Source: Streptomyces hawaiiensis (GTDB lineage Bacteria > Actinomycetota > Actinomycetes > Streptomycetales > Streptomycetaceae). From it: DNA of 64,000 nt. The stretch covers positions 3,162,001 to 3,226,000 of the forward strand of contig NZ_CP021978.1 of NCBI RefSeq assembly GCF_004803895.1. The letters run 5' to 3'. The position numbers and the translations under genes are program-made. Below are positions 1-7,901 of this stretch, one piece after another (within the stretch, counting starts at the first letter, position 1; each line of letters opens with the position of its first letter). The notes under the pieces are model-generated. The model was given only the letters and a program-made list of their open reading frames with translations, ran no database searches and was not told the origin of the DNA.

Positions 1-1237
1 AGGTGTTCACGGCCTGGCGCAGCGAGGTGTGCGGGGCGCGGATGCGGTGCCATCCGCCGGTGGAGTCACCGGCGATTGCGATGCCGCGTGTCTCGGCGGG
101 GATCTGGATGGCGGCCAGGACGGCGTCCGGGGAGATGTCGCCGAAGGCCATGTTGGCGCTTGTTTCGTCGTTGACGCGGTGGGCGGTGCGGCCGGTGAGC
201 TGGGCGCGGAGCATGGTGATGCCCTTGCCGAGTTCGGAGCCGAAGCGCTGGCCGCAGATCTCCAGGTAGATGCCGGCCGCGCGGCCGAGCTGGGCGAGAC
301 GGACCAGGGCGGTGATGATCCGGTCCCGGCGCTTCTCCTCGTCCTTGCTGGCGAACAGGGCGAGTTCGGCGACCTCGTCGACTAGGACCACGACCGGGAC
401 GGGGCGGATGTCGTCGGGCAGGTCCCAGATGTCGGCGGCGATCTCCGCATCGGGCACCGCGACACTGATGCGCTGCTCGGCTCGGATCAGTTGATAGACC
501 TCCTCCATGTGGGACACCAGGGCTTCGAGCAGTTCCAGGGCGGTGTCGGGGTTGTCGGCCAGGGCGGAGAAGCGGCGTGCCAACGGGAACAGCTCGACGC
601 CTTGTTTGCAGTCGATGCCGACCAGGGCGACGTCCATCGGGGCCAGCCCGGCGACCAGGTTGCGCTGGTAGACAGACTTGCCCGACTCCGTGGCCCCGAG
701 GGTCAGGCCGTGGGGGACGGCGCGGTAGTCGCGGTAGTGCACCGAGCCGTCTTCCCGCAACGCGACAGGAACCCGCATTGGACGCGTCTCGGTCTTGGCG
801 GGCATCTGGACCTGCTTGAGCACGTCGTAGCCGGTCATCCGCACCTCAACGACGCCGGAGCGGACCTCGCGGGAGGTCACGCCGTACATCCCGAAGGAGT
901 GGCGCAGCCGGTCCGTGGCGGCCGATACGTCGAAGGCGTCCTGTCCGGGGCGGAGCTTGAGCCGGAGAACCAGGCCGGTCCGGGTGGGCCGTAACCGCAG
1001 GATGCGCGGCACATGGGACTCAGGCACCGGCCGGTTGGTCACCCGGGCCAGGGTGAGGCGCCAGCGCGAGGGCGGGACCGTCAGCCCGCAGGCGTCCATG
1101 ACTGAGGCGTAGCGGACCAGGACCCGCACGGTCGCGATGAGGACCCCGAAGGTCAGCCAGTACCAGGCGGGGCGCCGCCACCGCAGGAGACCCGCAGCGG
1201 CGACGACCACAACTCCAGCGACCATGAACCAGGTCAT
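1..1237 (-). CDS. FtsK/SpoIIIE-type conjugative DNA translocase (Tra), 3' end outside window
   Basis: Hexameric ATPase of the type that moves double-stranded DNA between hyphae in Streptomyces conjugation (TraSA/TraB family). At least 412 residues are visible and the frame is open at the left edge. The N-terminus is hydrophobic (residues about 3-40, two membrane segments). A Walker A motif GATESGKS is at residues 181-188 and a Walker B strand VVVLVDE at about 282-288. The ATG at 1237 follows the stop of the upstream gene by two bases, so the two are co-translated. No ORF on the opposite strand here looks coding. Family assignment is firm; the exact element type is not known. Confidence 0.92.
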   Translation of the reverse strand, partial: MTWFMVAGVVVVAAAGLLRWRRPAWYWLTFGVLIATVRVLVRYASVMDACGLTVPPSRWRLTLARVTNRPVPESHVPRILRLRPTRTGLVLRLKLRPGQDAFDVSAATDRLRHSFGMYGVTSREVRSGVVEVRMTGYDVLKQVQMPAKTETRPMRVPVALREDGSVHYRDYRAVPHGLTLGATESGKSVYQRNLVAGLAPMDVALVGIDCKQGVELFPLARRFSALADNPDTALELLEALVSHMEEVYQLIRAEQRISVAVPDAEIAADIWDLPDDIRPVPVVVLVDEVAELALFASKDEEKRRDRIITALVRLAQLGRAAGIYLEICGQRFGSELGKGITMLRAQLTGRTAHRVNDETSANMAFGDISPDAVLAAIQIPAETRGIAIAGDSTGGWHRIRAPHTSLRQAVNT

Positions 1238-1239
1238 GA

Positions 1240-1593
1240 TCAGGCCGCCTCAGAGGCCGAGCCGGTGGCGGCCAGGGAGGTGACGGCGACCGCGCGGAAG
1301 GCGATGCCGTGCCGCTTCTGGCCGTTGAACTCGTTCTCCCACGGTCGGGCGATCAGCCCCGTCAGGGCCACCGGCGTGCCCATAGCCAGGTCACTGGAGA
1401 TACCGGGCTCCGGGACGGTGATGGACAGGATCTCAACCTCGTTGTTCGCCGCGAACATCACGTCCACGGTCATCAGCTTGACGCCGTCGGCGTCGATAGC
1501 GATCTCACCGGTACGGCGGTCACGGACCTTGGGCTGCGGGGCCTTGGCCACCATCACGGTGGCGCCGGACGTCTCGACGGGGATCTGACGCAT
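1240..1593 (-). CDS. Small conserved protein upstream of tra
   Basis: A 117-residue soluble protein of unknown function. The start is the ATG at 1593, placed 7 bases behind a clear AAGGGAG ribosome binding site; longer in-frame forms reach 1803 but read through the operator region. The protein contains a hydrophilic N-terminus and a beta-rich middle (about residues 40-90, with ITVPEPG and TGLIARPWE). It sits first in the leftward tra operon with a two-base gap to tra. Small genes in this position are common in Streptomyces integrative elements and may help transfer or its control; nothing in the sequence shows a mechanism. Confidence 0.8.
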   Translation of the reverse strand: MRQIPVETSGATVMVAKAPQPKVRDRRTGEIAIDADGVKLMTVDVMFAANNEVEILSITVPEPGISSDLAMGTPVALTGLIARPWENEFNGQKRHGIAFRAVAVTSLAATGSASEAA

Positions 1594-1706
1594 GATGGAA
1601 CTCCCTTGAGAGGGGACGGGAGCGGCGTACTTGCTTGGCGGTGGGTCGCCGCTCCTGTGAACGTGGATGGAATGCCGCAGCAAAGCCACGGAGTGCTTTG
1701 CGCCAC

Positions 1707-1726
1707 CATCTGGTGCGCACCAGATG
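1707..1726. promoter_or_regulatory. Perfect 20-bp palindrome, operator candidate for the tra operon
   Basis: CATCTGGTGCGCACCAGATG is identical to its reverse complement. It lies 114 bp upstream of the first gene of the leftward tra operon and between two divergent genes, the usual place for a repressor site controlling transfer functions. A GntR-type dimer (the GntR-Nudix protein nearby) is a plausible ligand, by inference only. Confidence 0.65.
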
Positions 1727-1815
1727 TCAAGCGCTGTCGCGGGCCCGGCAACCTCAACTCGCCTGACTGTGACGGTTCCAGGAAAGCGCGCCAGGCAACG
1801 CACCGGTAGACAACA

Positions 1816-1842
1816 GGGGTTAACACGAGACCGGTTAACCCC
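1816..1842. promoter_or_regulatory. Inverted repeat operator upstream of the XRE regulator
   Basis: GGGGTTAAC and GTTAACCCC form a 9-bp inverted repeat around a 9-base centre; each arm contains the palindrome GTTAAC. It lies about 70 bp upstream of the XRE gene start and could be its autoregulatory site or a shared site for both divergent promoters. Confidence 0.55.
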
Positions 1843-1913
1843 TCCCGACCTGCGTCGATGTGAGGCATTCTGCTGTTACGGCTCAACAACCCCAGGAGGA
1901 ACGGCAGTACGGC

Positions 1914-3041
1914 ATGAGTGGACTCAGGGCAGCAAGAACGGCACGAGCCTGGTCACAGGAGCATCTGGTGCGGGAGATCGAGCGTCACGCACGTCAGCAC
2001 ATGCTCACCGTCGCCTCAACCGCGAGTTTGCGAGTGTACGTCTCAGAATGGGAGAACGGCCGACGAACGATCTCCAGCTATTACGCCAAGATCCTCTGTG
2101 CCCTCCTCGGGATCACTGACGCTGAGCTCGGAGGCGGAGCGCAGCCGCCGGCACCCACCACGGCAGACGGGTACGACGAGCTGATAGACCGGATCGACGA
2201 GGCGCGGAACGTCAGCCTGACCATGGTCCAGACGTTCATGGACCAGACTGAGTTGCTCCGGACCATCGACCGCCAGATGGGCGCCGCAAGCCTGGTCGAC
2301 CAGATGACCGCCCATCTGACGCGGCTGGAGGACGCCCTTACCTTCGCCGTGCTCCCGGAGACCCGACGCCCGGTCGCTCTCGCCCTGACTGGTGCGGCAA
2401 CACTCGCTGCCTGGCAGGCCCTTGACGTCGGAGCCGTCGAACGAGCCTGGCGTCACTACGAGCTGGGGAAGCGCGCCGCCCAGGAGGCCGAGGAACCCAT
2501 GTACCTCGCCCACGCCGCCGCCGAGCAGGCATACGTGCTCTGCGACGCCGGACGACCCGAAATGGCGGTGCATCTGGTACGAGAGGCACAGCGTCTCGGA
2601 GGACAGGGCATGTCTCCGCGGCTCAGAGCATGGCTCCACGCAGCCGAAGCGGAGATCTGCGCCCGAGCTGGGCTCCAGGAGGATTGTCGGCGGGCTCTTG
2701 AGCTTGCGATGCGCCACTTGCCCGCAGGAGATGAAGCCCGTGATCCGGACATGCTGAGCATCTTCCTGAACGAAGGCCACCTCACCAGGTGGCGCGGGAA
2801 TGCACTCGCCCTAATCGGCGATGGCGAGGCGGTGGACAACCTGTATGCCGCACTGGAGACGACCGACCCCACCTTCGTCAGAGCGTCGGCAGGACTCCAC
2901 TGCGACTTGGCCCAAGCCCATCTGGCCCGCGGGGAGTACAACCACGCGAGAAAGCACCTGCGTCAAGCTCGACTCGTGGCAAGCCGAACTAAGTCAGTAC
3001 GTCACAGGCGCCGGATCGAGCAACTCACGCAGCGGTTGTAG
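1914..3041 (+). CDS. XRE-family regulator with TPR-like C-terminal domain
   Basis: A 375-residue DNA-binding regulator. An N-terminal helix-turn-helix covers about residues 5-60 (QEHLVREIERHARQ ... VSEWENGRRT); the rest (about 140-370) is alanine- and leucine-rich paired helices typical of TPR sensor domains (for example AYVLCDAGRPEMAVHLVREA). The ATG at 1914 follows AGGAGGA at 1894-1900 with a rather long 13-base spacer. It is divergent from the tra operon, so it likely controls element maintenance or transfer. The 3' end overlaps the convergent GntR-Nudix gene by 17 bp. The effector sensed by the TPR part is unknown. Confidence 0.85.
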   Translation: MSGLRAARTARAWSQEHLVREIERHARQHMLTVASTASLRVYVSEWENGRRTISSYYAKILCALLGITDAELGGGAQPPAPTTADGYDELIDRIDEARNVSLTMVQTFMDQTELLRTIDRQMGAASLVDQMTAHLTRLEDALTFAVLPETRRPVALALTGAATLAAWQALDVGAVERAWRHYELGKRAAQEAEEPMYLAHAAAEQAYVLCDAGRPEMAVHLVREAQRLGGQGMSPRLRAWLHAAEAEICARAGLQEDCRRALELAMRHLPAGDEARDPDMLSIFLNEGHLTRWRGNALALIGDGEAVDNLYAALETTDPTFVRASAGLHCDLAQAHLARGEYNHARKHLRQARLVASRTKSVRHRRRIEQLTQRL

Positions 3042-3819
3042 GCGACGCGCCGGGTCCTCGTGAAGCCAACACGTGAAGGAGGGCGACCAGCGTGCCCGAC
3101 CCCATCAGCTCGCCGCGAGCCATCAGGCCGGGAATATCGGACAGCGGAACCCAGGCGATATGCCCCGCCTCTTCCAGATCAGTCGGCTCACCAACGAGCT
3201 TCGCCCCCTCACCGACGAAGATGTCGTGAGGTGAGTCGACCATGCCGACCATGGGCTGGTAAGTGACCACATGCTCCAGGGCGTTCGGCCGCCACCCGGT
3301 CTCTTCCTCGACCTCACGCAAGGCGGCCTGGAGGGGGTCTTCCCCCTGGTCGACGATCCCGCCCGGTAGCTCCCAGCCGAAAGCATCCGGAACGAAGCGG
3401 TACCGCCACATCATGAGCACTCGGTCTTGGTGGTCAATGACGGCAGCGATGGCCACATGATGAAGCTTGACCACATGGTGCTCGAAGCGATCGACGCCGG
3501 GCGGCTCGACGTCGACGAGGCTCAGCTTCACCCATCGGTTGTCATACAGCGTCCGCTCACCGTGGATCTGCCATGGCTCGACGTCCGCCGGCGCTTCAGT
3601 GGTCACGGAACGATCCGGCACTCGGTACGAGCTACGGCCGTGCACCTCGACGACACCCTCTGCAACCAGCTTGGCCAGCACTTGGCGCAGGGCTGTACGG
3701 CCGATCTCCAGATCTTCCGACAGGGTCCGCTCGGACGGAAGCTTGGAACCCGGCGAGTACTTGCCCTCAGCGATCCACTCACGAATCGTGCGGTAGACCC
3801 GCTCCGACTTCGGTCCCAT
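3025..3819 (-). CDS. GntR-type regulator fused to a Nudix hydrolase domain
   Basis: A 264-residue two-domain protein. Residues about 5-66 form a GntR winged helix (KLPSERTLSEDLEIGRTALR). Residues about 115-250 form a Nudix domain with a complete Nudix box at 154-176 (G-x5-E-x7-REVEEETGW), so it can be expected to bind and perhaps hydrolyse a nucleoside-diphosphate compound. In pSAM2 the GntR repressor KorSA and the Nudix immunity protein Pif are separate; here both folds are in one chain. I prefer the ATG at 3819; a GTG at 3861 would add 14 residues. A perfect palindrome at 3877-3892 lies just upstream and suggests autorepression. Confidence 0.85.
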   Translation of the reverse strand: MGPKSERVYRTIREWIAEGKYSPGSKLPSERTLSEDLEIGRTALRQVLAKLVAEGVVEVHGRSSYRVPDRSVTTEAPADVEPWQIHGERTLYDNRWVKLSLVDVEPPGVDRFEHHVVKLHHVAIAAVIDHQDRVLMMWRYRFVPDAFGWELPGGIVDQGEDPLQAALREVEEETGWRPNALEHVVTYQPMVGMVDSPHDIFVGEGAKLVGEPTDLEEAGHIAWVPLSDIPGLMARGELMGSGTLVALLHVLASRGPGASPTTAA

Positions 3820-3876
3820 CCGGCGAGCACGCTCCTGTCGTCCTGCTTTGTCGGCCAGCACAACTGTAGCCGGGTC

Positions 3877-3892
3877 CTACTCACGTGAGTAG
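3877..3892. promoter_or_regulatory. Palindromic operator CTACTCACGTGAGTAG
   Basis: A perfect 16-bp palindrome 58 bp upstream of the GntR-Nudix start (16 bp upstream of the alternative GTG). Size and symmetry fit a GntR dimer site, so autoregulation is likely. Confidence 0.65.
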
Positions 3893-3893
3893 G

Positions 3894-4000
3894 CAAGCGT
3901 CAGCACCGATGATCAGTCCTGCGGTAAGAGTTTCCCTACGTTCATCAAGCGTCAGCACCGATGATCAGTCCTGCGGTAAGAGTTTCCCTACGTTCATCAA
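3894..4000. repeat. Tandem 52-bp direct repeat, 2.1 copies
   Basis: The unit starting CAAGCGTCAGCACCGATGAT at 3894 is repeated exactly from 3946 with a 52-bp period; the third copy is cut after its first bases (3998-4000). It immediately follows the 16-bp operator and precedes the hairpin-rich DNA. It could be an iteron-like or transfer-related (clt) site, or a simple slippage product. Confidence 0.85.
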
Positions 4001-4001
4001 G

Positions 4002-4103
4002 GCCCGCGCACGGCGCGGGCGCGCGCCGCCTCTGCGGCGCGGCCTGCCTCCTGTCTGCGCCCCGGCTGGCCGCGCCCGGCGGCGCGCGCGGGGGCTGCGG
4101 GCA
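4002..4103. other. Very G+C-rich hairpin cluster
   Basis: About 100 bp of stacked short inverted repeats, beginning with the perfect hairpin GCCCGCGC-ACG-GCGCGGGC (4002-4020) and followed by GCCGCCTCTGCGGC-type stems. No gene fits. Such structure is typical of single-strand origins or transfer loci in Streptomyces plasmids and AICEs; the assignment is by analogy. Confidence 0.5.
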
Positions 4104-4161
4104 TGAAGTGGGAAACACCCTCTATGGCTGGGGCGGTCGGCTCCACGGCTTTAGGCAGCCA

Positions 4162-4272
4162 CTTTGGGGCGAGCCTCTAAGATCATGGCCCCAACGTCGT
4201 GCTTTAACGGGCAGGTCCACAGACTGCCCGACTCGCCGGAAGCTTACGGGGCCATGATCACTCGCCCCAAAG
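4162..4272. other. Nested three-tier inverted repeat
   Basis: Three perfect arms are nested: CTTTGGGGCGAG (4162-4173) with its complement at 4261-4272; GATCATGGCCCC (4181-4192) with its complement at 4248-4259; CGGGCAG (4208-4214) with its complement at 4224-4230. The whole could extrude as one 111-nt branched hairpin in single-stranded DNA or RNA. No protein-coding frame is convincing here. Candidate origin, transfer site or structured RNA. Confidence 0.7.
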
Positions 4273-4367
4273 CAGCTCCAGCCCAAAGCCGCTCCGCCGC
4301 CCTTAGTGTCAGCGAGCCTGACCGCGTGGCTCGCGGGCCGGCAAACACCCCCGCCCGTGCGATGCAT

Positions 4368-5099
4368 TCAGCGCCACACTCGAACGATCTCAGCATCCTT
4401 AACCTCCTCAGTAGCTACGCCGGAGAATTGCACCGTCCAGCTGCTCTGCGTAGAATCAGGTTTCCCAAGAGCGTAGCCCTCAATCTTCCCGCTATTGGAA
4501 TCTGCGCGGAGGCATTTCCAATTTCTGCGCTGCCCTCCTACGGTGAACTCAACTCCCGTTTGGAAAGTGCAGTGTAGGATTTCGGACTCATCATTCGGGT
4601 TTCGAATCTCGAGAGCCCAGGGCTTGACTGGGAGCGACTGTGGAGAGGGAGTATCGCCCGTATCGAACGAACGCACTCGTGTCAGCATTGTCACGCTAGA
4701 GCTCCATGGAGAGCTCAAGCATACTGCGAAATCTCCATCGATTCTCCGTCTAGGCCAGCAAGGATCGCCAATGAAATTCTCACCGAAACAACGTCGCGCC
4801 TCAGGGTCTTCGGATGACACAGAGAATGACAAGCAGCGCTCGCCTTGTTCGCGCCGAGTCACCTTGAATGCCGCTAGAAGCTTTCCTTCAGAGAAGACCG
4901 TTTTGGTAAGCACGGCTGTCGGCTTCTTGGGGTCTTTCGCTCCACATTGACTAATCGCCTGCGTGAGGATAACCGTTAGAACGGCCACAATGACGCCACT
5001 GATCACGACACCGGAATGGCGACCGAGCGCACTGAGCGCCTTCCTTTTCCAGCTTGAGGTGCTGCCATTCGAGCCCGAGGGCCCACCATCATTGGCCAT
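4368..5099 (-). CDS. Single-TM hypothetical protein
   Basis: A 243-residue protein I do not recognise. The preferred start is the ATG at 5099 (MANDGGPSG); an open frame continues upstream to 5228 without a better site. One membrane segment (about residues 27-47, VVISGVIVAVLTVILTQAIS) follows a short basic cytoplasmic tail. The remaining 190 residues should be outside and contain seven or more cysteines (ERCLSFSV, RRCFGENF, GDPCWP, LHCTFQ, KCLRAD), suggesting a disulfide-stabilised beta-rich domain. G+C at third positions is clearly lower than in the core genome, which fits recent acquisition. Confidence 0.65.
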   Translation of the reverse strand: MANDGGPSGSNGSTSSWKRKALSALGRHSGVVISGVIVAVLTVILTQAISQCGAKDPKKPTAVLTKTVFSEGKLLAAFKVTRREQGERCLSFSVSSEDPEARRCFGENFIGDPCWPRRRIDGDFAVCLSSPWSSSVTMLTRVRSFDTGDTPSPQSLPVKPWALEIRNPNDESEILHCTFQTGVEFTVGGQRRNWKCLRADSNSGKIEGYALGKPDSTQSSWTVQFSGVATEEVKDAEIVRVWR

Positions 5100-5261
5100 A
5101 CTGATAATTGTGGTTAACGATCGCCCATATGCATCTTGAGACGTCCATTCGGGTCTACGGGACCCGATACCGCACCAGGTCGGGCCTGGCGTGCGCTTGA
5201 CCCGCGCATCGAGGAGGCACGGACCCATCGATTTCAGTGCCCACCGCGAGGCTGATCTCGA

Positions 5262-6032
5262 TCAAAAGTCAGGGAGCTTATCTCGTCGATGCAACCGCGC
5301 CTTTTGATAGGCGTAAAACGGATCGACATCCGACCGATCCAATTCCCACCGGTACATCACACCGATATAGCCCACCACCATGGAACTCGAAAACATCACT
5401 AGTCGGCGCTGAGATCGGCTCACGGCTCCCGCCATCGGACCGATCCCCTCGCCTATTATCCAAGCGTCACTCTTCCGTGACCCCTTGTGAAGTTTCCACA
5501 GGTCTGGATCCTTATACAGCACCATATGCAAACTCGGGACCCGGCTGGAACCGTCGAGGAATTCGACGAATTCTGGAGGCACTGGGTACCCGTCGTGCTC
5601 AATACGACAACCGATTTGTTTCACAAAGTACCGAGCAAGATTACCTACTTGCTTATTCCATTCCTCTCCATAGATGCGCTTCATGTTGACGTACCGGGAC
5701 CGATGGAGTCGTCGACCGTGACTCCACAAGTAGTCCACGAACCCATCATAGGCAAAGTCGAAAGGCTGGCTTTTGGTGTTATTGCATGAGGCGCAGAGAT
5801 TCGCTCGAAACCTCACATGATGCGACTTCTTGATGGAGCGGATCTCTCGATAGGAATCATCGCCCACCCAAACAAGATTTTTCTTGGAGCCCTGAGAAAG
5901 CCTCTTAAGATTCTTCAGCTTGAACTTGTGCTCTTGAGAGTCTGCAACTGCTCCGCACCACCAGCAAAGTCCACTTGGGGCAACCTTATACGCGGCCAGA
6001 TCGGCACCTTGCAGGAAGTTGTTTTCACTCAC
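5262..6032 (-). CDS. HNH-type putative endonuclease
   Basis: A 256-residue protein with the layout of a zinc-containing HNH nuclease: C23-x2-C26 (LCWWCG), E34-H35-K36, then C80-x2-C83 followed by NN and S (CASCNNTKS). The histidine and the Asn-Asn are at the positions expected for a beta-beta-alpha-metal active site. The C-terminal 150 residues have no motif I recognise. The start is the GTG at 6032, one base after the TAA of the upstream small ORF and directly behind GGGGGT, so translation is coupled. Low G+C and position in element cargo suggest a defence or anti-phage role, which is inference. Confidence 0.7.
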   Translation of the reverse strand: MSENNFLQGADLAAYKVAPSGLCWWCGAVADSQEHKFKLKNLKRLSQGSKKNLVWVGDDSYREIRSIKKSHHVRFRANLCASCNNTKSQPFDFAYDGFVDYLWSHGRRLHRSRYVNMKRIYGEEWNKQVGNLARYFVKQIGCRIEHDGYPVPPEFVEFLDGSSRVPSLHMVLYKDPDLWKLHKGSRKSDAWIIGEGIGPMAGAVSRSQRRLVMFSSSMVVGYIGVMYRWELDRSDVDPFYAYQKARLHRRDKLPDF

Positions 6033-6033
6033 G

Positions 6034-6267
6034 TTACCCCCAATAATCTGCACTAGGCTCAGCGGTTCTCTGCAGCATTACCAGCTTAGAATCTGCAAGA
6101 GGAAATTGCATCATGTTTGCAGGCTGGGCTCGGTTGCACAGCATGCGTCGAACGAATGATCCGTCAAGAGGAGCAGGCTGAACGCCAGCTTCTGCCTCAA
6201 GCCCGAGCGCCCTCCCGGGGCCGTCCTGGGCCGGGGACGAGTACTCGATGACGACCAACGTCGACAA
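6034..6267 (-). CDS. Small protein coupled to the HNH gene
   Basis: A 77-residue ORF (TTG start at 6267 as the longest form) ending one base before the GTG of the HNH gene. Residues 4-35 look protein-like (VVIEYSSPAQDGPGRALGLE) and include FVRRMLCNRAQ further on. No family is recognised. The tight coupling is the main evidence that it is translated; an antitoxin or partner role for the nuclease is possible but unproven. It could also be a 3' remnant of a longer gene, since no good ribosome site is visible upstream. Confidence 0.4.
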   Translation of the reverse strand: MSTLVVIEYSSPAQDGPGRALGLEAEAGVQPAPLDGSFVRRMLCNRAQPANMMQFPLADSKLVMLQRTAEPSADYWG

Positions 6268-6293
6268 CTGCGACTCAGCTACAGGTCAGAACG

Positions 6294-6336
6294 CTGATCA
6301 TTTAGACGGCCGCACGTCACGGCCGCCAGTGATCAG
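6294..6336. other. Two-arm inverted repeat in a divergent intergenic region
   Basis: CTGATCA (6294-6300) pairs with TGATCAG (6330-6336), and CGGCCG (6307-6312) with CGGCCG (6320-6325). It lies between divergent genes, so it is more likely an operator or cruciform than a terminator. Confidence 0.4.
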
Positions 6337-6455
6337 GTGTGGCTGTTCTGAGAAACGAGCATGCGTAGCCGCGCCGTGGCCAGATCGCTCCCTTGTGTCC
6401 GCTTCGTGTACGTGTCACACAGTTCAGAGGCGGCACATGGGGGAGGGAGCACTGC

Positions 6456-7082
6456 ATGTCGGTGTTGGGTGGCTATCCAGTAGGGCCGTCGGCCTGGGCC
6501 ATCGAGCGGTTTGGGCGGCATGCCGGCGCGCTTGCCGCTGCGGTCCCGGTGCAACTGGCCAAGGCGCACGGGAAGGCTCATGCCGCACACCTTGCTGTGG
6601 GCCTGAAGAAGCGGAGTCCATACGGTGTCGCCCTTGCAGGGCTGGTTCGCGAGAACCTGGCGGAGACGGCGCGGGAGCTGGGGGAAGCCGTGCGCGACGT
6701 GCGCGGGTACGAGTATGCGGTGATCCATGATCACGCACTCTTCCCGTTCCGGTACGCGGACAGGCCGCGGCCCTTGGACCGAGCCCGGTTGCCGGCCAAC
6801 GCGTCGCCCACTCGGCAGCGGCTGTTCCGGGCGCACGGGCCGCAACCTCCGGAAGGCCTGTTCGATGTCGATGAGGACCTGGTGACCGACGAGTACCTGG
6901 GGCTGCACGAAGTCTTCGAGGAGCTGGGAGCTTCTACCAGGCTGGTCTGTGTGTTCTTCACGGCCGACGCCGAGAGCGGCATCCATGCCATCCACTGGGG
7001 AGACGCCCACCTCGAACCCGACCGCACCTTCACATGGCCCTACAGGGAGCAGCTGCAGGTCGCTCCCGTGCAGATGGAATGA
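6456..7082 (+). CDS. Hypothetical cytoplasmic protein
   Basis: A 208-residue soluble protein without a recognised domain. The ATG at 6456 is preceded by GGGAGGGAG with normal spacing; an earlier in-frame start at 6393 lacks one. An N-terminal helical part (residues 15-85, rich in Ala, His and Arg) precedes a conserved-looking C-terminal part with the aromatic string YEYAVIHDHALFPFRY and later VCVFFTADAESG and IHWGDAHLE. No signal peptide or membrane segment is present. Codon use is closer to normal Streptomyces than that of the HNH gene. Its function is unknown. Confidence 0.65.
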   Translation: MSVLGGYPVGPSAWAIERFGRHAGALAAAVPVQLAKAHGKAHAAHLAVGLKKRSPYGVALAGLVRENLAETARELGEAVRDVRGYEYAVIHDHALFPFRYADRPRPLDRARLPANASPTRQRLFRAHGPQPPEGLFDVDEDLVTDEYLGLHEVFEELGASTRLVCVFFTADAESGIHAIHWGDAHLEPDRTFTWPYREQLQVAPVQME

Positions 7083-7342
7083 CGGGCGGTGGCGCTGCTG
7101 CCTGCACACAGCCGGGTCGGAGGCTGACTGAGTCCTGGGCCGTCTGGGCCGTCCGAAGCCGACCAACGCTGACAGTCGGCACCCACGGGTGACCACCCCC
7201 ACCCCACTCTGGCCTGGGCAACCGGAGTTGATCTGCCACACTGGATGGGTTATGCCTGCACCCGGAGAACTAGCGTCGTGAGCCGTTGACGTCTGCGGCA
7301 CCAAGGCCGTGCCAGTTCAAAACTATTCCTTTCGGGGCAGTT

Positions 7343-7888
7343 CTACGGCCCGATCCCCAAGTCGCGTCGCATGACGGTCCGCATCTCAGATAAATTCTCC
7401 CACGTTCCTCTACGCATCTCCGCGGCCAGCTCGACGGTTTCACCTTGTTCAGGTTCTCCGATATCGATTCGCCGCAGGATTCCATACAGGTTGCTCAGAT
7501 GACTGTTCACGGTGCCAGCCGCTACTAACACGGCGTCGGGAACGAGCATCTGAGCTTCTGCGTGACGAGCTCTGTGGTCGCGCCGCATTTCGTCCACATC
7601 GGTACGTATTTCATCGGTCACGGCACCGGAGCGAATGGCGACAAGATAGTTAGTCAGCGCTGTCTGATACAGACGGGCAGCGATGTTGAGCGCGACGTAG
7701 CAGGCACGCCGAATCTCAATAGTTGCTTGCTCGGTTTCGTACGCACGCTCTTCTCGCCGTTGCTGGTCGGCCCGCTCAATTTCTCGTAACTTGTTATTGT
7801 TGGCGCTCCGTTGGGTAAGAAGTGCAGAAGCGAGCGTGCCTATGATGCCTACGAAGGCAATAACTAAAGCACTTGTGGACGGACTCAT
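7343..7888 (-). CDS. Small N-terminally anchored helical protein
   Basis: A 181-residue protein starting at the ATG at 7888. One N-terminal membrane segment (about residues 8-25, LVIAFVGIIGTLASALL) is followed by a charged coiled-coil stretch (28-60, rich in Glu, Arg and Gln) and a helical cytoplasmic domain ending MRRDLGIGP. The start is only 13 bp past the end of the HEPN/RES gene, so both form one operon. Genes of the same plan occur at 9286, 13696 and 24598, and the last shares the C-terminal RRDLGI string. Function is unknown; a membrane partner of the RES protein is a reasonable guess. Confidence 0.65.
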   Translation of the reverse strand: MSPSTSALVIAFVGIIGTLASALLTQRSANNNKLREIERADQQRREERAYETEQATIEIRRACYVALNIAARLYQTALTNYLVAIRSGAVTDEIRTDVDEMRRDHRARHAEAQMLVPDAVLVAAGTVNSHLSNLYGILRRIDIGEPEQGETVELAAEMRRGTWENLSEMRTVMRRDLGIGP

Positions 7889-7901
7889 AATTCTCCGAAA
7901 G

